A program made the translations under genes and the position numbers. The notes beneath the pieces are model-generated. The model did not search any database. It saw only the letters and a program-made list of their open reading frames with translations, and was not told the DNA's origin. From NCBI GenBank assembly GCA_013400155.1, contig VXBM01001232.1:163675-227674 (forward strand): a stretch of 64,000 nt of DNA, written 5' to 3'. This document shows, in pieces, positions 59,308 through 64,000 of the stretch (the first letter of the stretch is position 1; the number at the start of each line of letters is the position of its first letter). The stretch comes from Helopsaltes ochotensis (taxonomy: Eukaryota > Chordata > Aves > Passeriformes > Locustellidae).

Positions 59308-62300
59308 AAGTTTTGATTCATCCACAAACTTCTTGCCAGCCCGTTTCAGACCACCAGTCCCAACGCCAGGAAGGTGGATCCTCCCCATCCCACAGCTCTG
59401 GTAGTTTATCACTGTCATGTTTAGAGGACACCGTGGGGCTCCATGGAGGTGACAACTGGGCTGAATTCAACAGCAGCAGCCTTGGAAGTTCATGGAAATG
59501 CTGGAGATAAGGGTGGTGCAAGGACAAAAAAAAAAACCCAGCAAATGTACATGATGGCTGATGAAAATATGGGAAATCTTCTTAGAATCTTCTCCTTACA
59601 TTTTATTTGCAGGAAGACTCTACTTTGAGGTGTTTTGATAGCAGAATTCTGAATCTACCTATTGCTCTACATCTCCATCTGCCTTCCTGGTAGGAAAAAA
59701 TATCCAGATAAGGGGAAATTCACACACTTTTACTATTGATATGTTCTTCTTAACTGCCCACAAGCAGCAACCGAGTGTTTACATGAAGGACAGCAGGACA
59801 CGGCCGTGCCATGGGTGATGAACTGTGGAAATGGAATACAACCTGGGATCAGGAGAGGGAGTAGATCAGGGGAAGGGAAAACAGGAGAGATTTCACCTCG
59901 TTTCTGCCCCATTTTCTTTAGGGACCAGCCCACCCCTGCTGCAAAGTCATCTGCTTGGGCACCTGCCCAGTACTGGGGACAGCATGGGAGCTCCAAGAAA
60001 TTCTCCAAGGCATTCACCCCCAACTCCAGCCTTTGTCCCTGCAGGGACTGCCCTGATTTGGCACCTAAATCCCTGCTGGAAAGGGCAACACCCAATTCCC
60101 AGCCATCCAAGGGATGCTGCTGGCTCTCCAAGGATATGCTGAGCCCAGGTCCCTTCTCCAAGCAGAGGCTGCCCTCCCCAGGCCCGGGCAGAGCTCGGGT
60201 GGGAGGCTGAGCGCAGGAGCTGAGCAGCAGCCGTGGTGTCTCTTTGCCTCTGTCATTAATCATAAGGACACAGGGAAGGGTTACAGTTCCTCCAAGCAGG
60301 CAGTGAGCCAGGCATGGAGGAGGAGGAGGAGGGAAATTCGAGACCCCTTTTGCCTTCAGGGATAATCCTGGAAATGCCAGAAGCCAGAAGTATTTGACTC
60401 CATCCCAGGCTCCATCCTCTCCCTTGAGCTGCTCCAACAAAGCCAAGGAGCTGCAGCTACCAAACCCAAAGTGGGAGAAACCTTCCTCCTTTCTTCATCC
60501 CTGCAAAGCTCCTCCTGGCAGGGCAGCTCCAGCCTGGCAGGAGCTGCACGGGGAGGAGCCCATGTGCCTTCACATCCTTCTCTCCTAAAACCTTCCCGGG
60601 CATTCCTCAACATCTGCCATGCTGCTCCTGCTGCCCCTCACCTGCTGCTCACACAGACATTCCCACCCTGCTCAGGCCATTGGATTTTTCCAGCTCCTCC
60701 TCCATCCCCACGTCCTCCTGCTGCTGGACACAGCAAGAGCTGGAGGCACTGCAGCAACCCCAACCCTCTTATCCAGCTGGAAACTCAGGGTTTGGAATTC
60801 AGCTCCTATTTAATTCATCCCGAGGTCTGCACAAAGCCCCTGCCTGGCATAAAGGGATGGTGCCCTAATATCCCAGATCCTGGGAAGAAAAGCTCATTTA
60901 CTACTATTTATATTAATTCATACAACCTGCTCCTCAAATCCTAGCCTGTGGAAAGGATACCTTGGGAATTCACAAACCTGTAGGGACACAGATATTGCAC
61001 GGAGCACGACAGCCTCGCAAACTGCACATGATGGGTAAGAAAATCAACTCTCAGCCTCATCAGAAAAGACTCCAGAGCCCCAGTCAGCTCCAAAGCTCCA
61101 GTTTTCCTTGGATTGCACTGCAAAAAAAGAACTCCCCAGAGTTCAAATTCACAGCCATGCCCCCAACTATCTCCCCAGCCATTCCCTTGTGAAGTCTTTC
61201 TTCCTGTCCTGGTGCTAAGGAGGGTTATTACTCCTTCCTCCCAGCATGCGACAGAAATGTTTGTGCAGAGAAAAAAAATCCCCCAAGTCAGTACATTAAT
61301 GTCCTGCAATGAAAAATAGATCTGTCTAAATATGCTCAAGGTAATTCAGAATACATTTGAGGTGATTTCAGGCTCTAAAGTCTGCCTGTAACAGCATTTC
61401 AGGCTGTGTTTATCAGTGCTTTCCCCCTGCACTTGCATTTTTTTCCTCCCTAGTTATTTTTAAAACATTTGCACAACAACAGAACCTAATGATCATGGCT
61501 AAGGGTAGAAATCAGCCTCCCAGCAGCCTCTCCCAGCTCTGGAAATGTTACCTTCCCATTTCCCCAACCCAAAAAGCCTTGCCTGCTGCAGGCTGGGGTT
61601 GAGCTTAGGTCAAGGTGGGGAGTCCAATGCCCATCCTCGAGCTGCAAATCTGGAAGGAGAGTCCTGAATTCAGCCAGATTCCAGCCTGGGCAATGTGCAG
61701 AGATTCAGAGTGGCAGCAAAGGTCAGGGGGGAGCCTTGTCTTTACAGCTCTGGCACAAACACGAGGGAACACCTCTCCCAACAGCTGAGGATGCTCCCTG
61801 GGTTTCTCCAGGACCAAACCCTGCTCTGGTTTCGACCACTCAGCCTCACACCTGCTGAAGGATCAACTTTCCCAAGCCAAAGGGTGCACAGGGTTAGGAT
61901 GATCCCTGATATTTGCTGGTGGGAAACATCCCATGGGATGCTTTGGAGGGAGAGCTCTGCAAACTGCTCCCAGCCTTCCCTGCTGCTTCCCCACAAGGAG
62001 ATGGGAGCTGGACAGGTCACCCAGGGTGACCTGCCATCTGTCCTAGATGTGACCCATCGAACCACTGTGTTCCCAGGAGCACATCCCACATCCCCATTTC
62101 TCCTGTTACAGCTTTGGGGAAGAGCTCCGTGGTCCCCCCAGGCTGCTGAACTGCATTATTTGTGAAGAAGGGCAGAGTTTGGCCGCAGGGCGAGGAGGCC
62201 CAGGCAGAAGCAGGGATGGAGACCATGAGGGGGGATTGTCCCTGCAAGACAAAGAGAAATCAGGAGCCTTGGAGCCAGTTCAGATGTTTTACCTGGGGCA

Positions 62301-63779
62301 AACCCACCCGCTGCAGATCCCGCCCTGAGAACACGGCGGTGAGGAGAGCTCGGTGCACAGGGCACACTCCAGCACTGCTTGGAAAAGAAACAAAGAGAGA
62401 TGGCTTTGGGCTCAGGAGGACCCATCTGTTTTCGAGGAGTATTTATTTATTTATCAATTAATGTATCTATTTTACCTTGTGCTTTTGCGCCATCTTGAAA
62501 ACAAGGAGTCATAATATCCCTCGAGCAATTCTGCCCCTTTTCCATCTGGTAAACAGCCATTCTCTTTTATTTCCCTGGCTTTTTTTAAAAAAAGCTTTTC
62601 AGTTTCTAACGGAGCTGAAATCCATGACAAGGACATCACCATTAATGATGATAGCAGGAATAATGACACCGCACTCGCCTCGTGCCTCTTCAACCCATTT
62701 CAGAGTCACCTGCGAGCACCCGTCTGAGGAGCCAAACACGGGGCTAATTTTAGGAGTAAAAACCTGTAGAGACAAGCTGAGCTCTTCTCCCAGTCCCAAG
62801 ACAAGCCTTTAGCAGGGTTATAAATAGGAGGCAGGGTTGCCAGCACCTTTTCTCCCGATAAATACGGGATGTCACATGTGTGTACACGCGGTGACATTTC
62901 CCCAAGCATCTTGCAATTAAACCCTTTCTCTGGCTCGGTGTAATCACCCAGAGCTTTTTCCGGGGCCAGTCTGGCATTTGCCAGCAGAGGGAACCTTCCC
63001 ATTGCTGGCTGGGAGACGCAGGGACCCTTCAGAGCTTCTCTGCAGCAGCTCTGCTTCGCCCAGCTTTGGGATCACGGCACACGCAGGGAGCGCTCGGGAC
63101 CCTCTCAGACACCCCCAGGCATTCCTGGTGGGTGCAGAGTGTCTGCCCCACTGCAAATATTCCATTTCCTGGGGTGACAAATCCACCCCCCGTGCTCACA
63201 TCTCACCATTGCAAAACTCCGTCTGCAGCTCCCTGGGACACATCCTTGCGGATCCCACCTCTTGCTCAACATGAGCTGGTACCCAGAGCCCCCAGAAGTC
63301 CCCAAAATCAAATTCAGCCTCTCCCCTGGCTCAGGAAGAAGCTCACACCCCATGGACAGGGGGGTTTCTGCCTGCTGGGGGAGAGGGAGCCGCTGCTCAA
63401 CCCCAAACGGATGCATCTCCAAAGCATCTCCCACATCCATTATTCACGCTGCTCACCCCAGGCTATAAACCATTCCTGCTGAAAAGTTTTCAAATAAAAT
63501 AGAGCCTCTAACCAAACGACACACGGGGTTAAACTAGATCTATTTCCCAGAAAAAAAAAGAAAAAAAAATTAAATTATAACCTATCTCTATTTCCCCCTG
63601 GATGAGGGAGCTGGTGCTGCAGCTGGAGGCAGGGCCTGAGCTGGAGACACGCAGGATTTACAGCCACGAACCCTCCAAGAGTTGCTCAGAGCATCAGCTC
63701 CCTGCACATCCCCATCCCCGTCTCCTGCACGGATTGTACTTTGCCGTTATGAAGTTGTTTCCACTTTCCCCTCCCCGCT

Positions 63780-64000
63780 CCCTCCTTCCCCCGCTATAAT
63801 ATTTAGTCTGCAGCTCTGCTTATTTACATACTTAATTTCAGTTCTGTTTGCAAACACAAATTAGTTTTGTGCAATTACTTTGTGCACGGACACGGGCTTT
63901 ATCCGCTTCAGCAGTTTAACAACGCGGGAAGTGACTGCACGGGACCATATGGCTCGGGATACATAATCACAATATCACCGGCAGGTTACTTACAGGAGCG
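63780..64000. promoter_or_regulatory. Candidate conserved element at the window edge
   Basis: AT-rich, repeat-free sequence with ATATTTAGTC, TTGTGCAATTACTTTGTGC and ACCATATGGCTCGGG. On the minus strand GTAAGT at 63993-63988 is a full donor consensus, so the left edge of an NTM exon could touch this end. Confidence 0.3.

Larger units (their letters stand above)
57732..63779. other. Intronic sequence, mostly unique
   Basis: Six kilobases with no transposon that I recognise. T-rich tracts lie at 58398-58474 and 59291-59307. No exon, RNA gene or convincing open frame is present. Confidence 0.5.
19174..64000 (-). other. NTM: NTM intron upstream of the exon (partial)
   Basis: This is at least 44.8 kb with no further exon that I can support, consistent with IgLON genes, whose first introns are very large. 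The preceding exon should encode the signal peptide and the short segment before the first Ig cysteine. A donor-like sequence sits at the extreme right edge (63988-63993) and is treated as a candidate only. Confidence 0.8.

Overview
The window is non-bacterial vertebrate DNA, almost certainly from a bird and probably a songbird. It has one split coding exon with good splice sites, many 3'-truncated CR1 retrotransposon fragments, many short solo endogenous-retrovirus LTRs, and two assembly gaps. The species call is inference.

The only coding sequence I can support is one 233-bp internal exon on the minus strand (18941-19173). It encodes most of the first immunoglobulin domain of neurotrimin (NTM, called CEPU-1 in chicken), a GPI-anchored neural adhesion protein of the IgLON family. 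Everything else is intron: 18.9 kb of the intron downstream of this exon (positions 1-18940) and at least 44.8 kb of the upstream intron (19174-64000). That fits the very long first introns of IgLON genes. No RNA gene, CRISPR array or second gene was found.

The introns carry eleven complete solo LTRs of one related class II-like group (three subfamilies, about 281-357 bp). Nine have perfect 6-bp target-site duplications and two have decayed ones. Nine of the eleven lie in the same transcriptional sense as NTM. One lies antisense only 67 bp past the exon's splice donor, and a related inverted copy follows it. A twelfth LTR-like sequence runs into the second gap. About fifteen CR1 fragments are present, one split by an LTR. 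A 44-bp-period minisatellite lies at 9832-10462, and a 105-bp element occurs twice (43561 and 48024).

The most unusual non-repeat structure is at 11221-12005: a run of palindromic GTTAC/GTAAC dyads around a near-perfect RFX X-box, directly followed by an intronic CpG island. Several other stretches look like conserved non-coding elements, one with a perfect cAMP-response palindrome (42314-42321). These calls need alignment to other birds. I found no evidence for a new multi-gene system. The best leads are regulatory: the dyad array with its CpG island, and the LTR and G-quadruplex context of the NTM exon.
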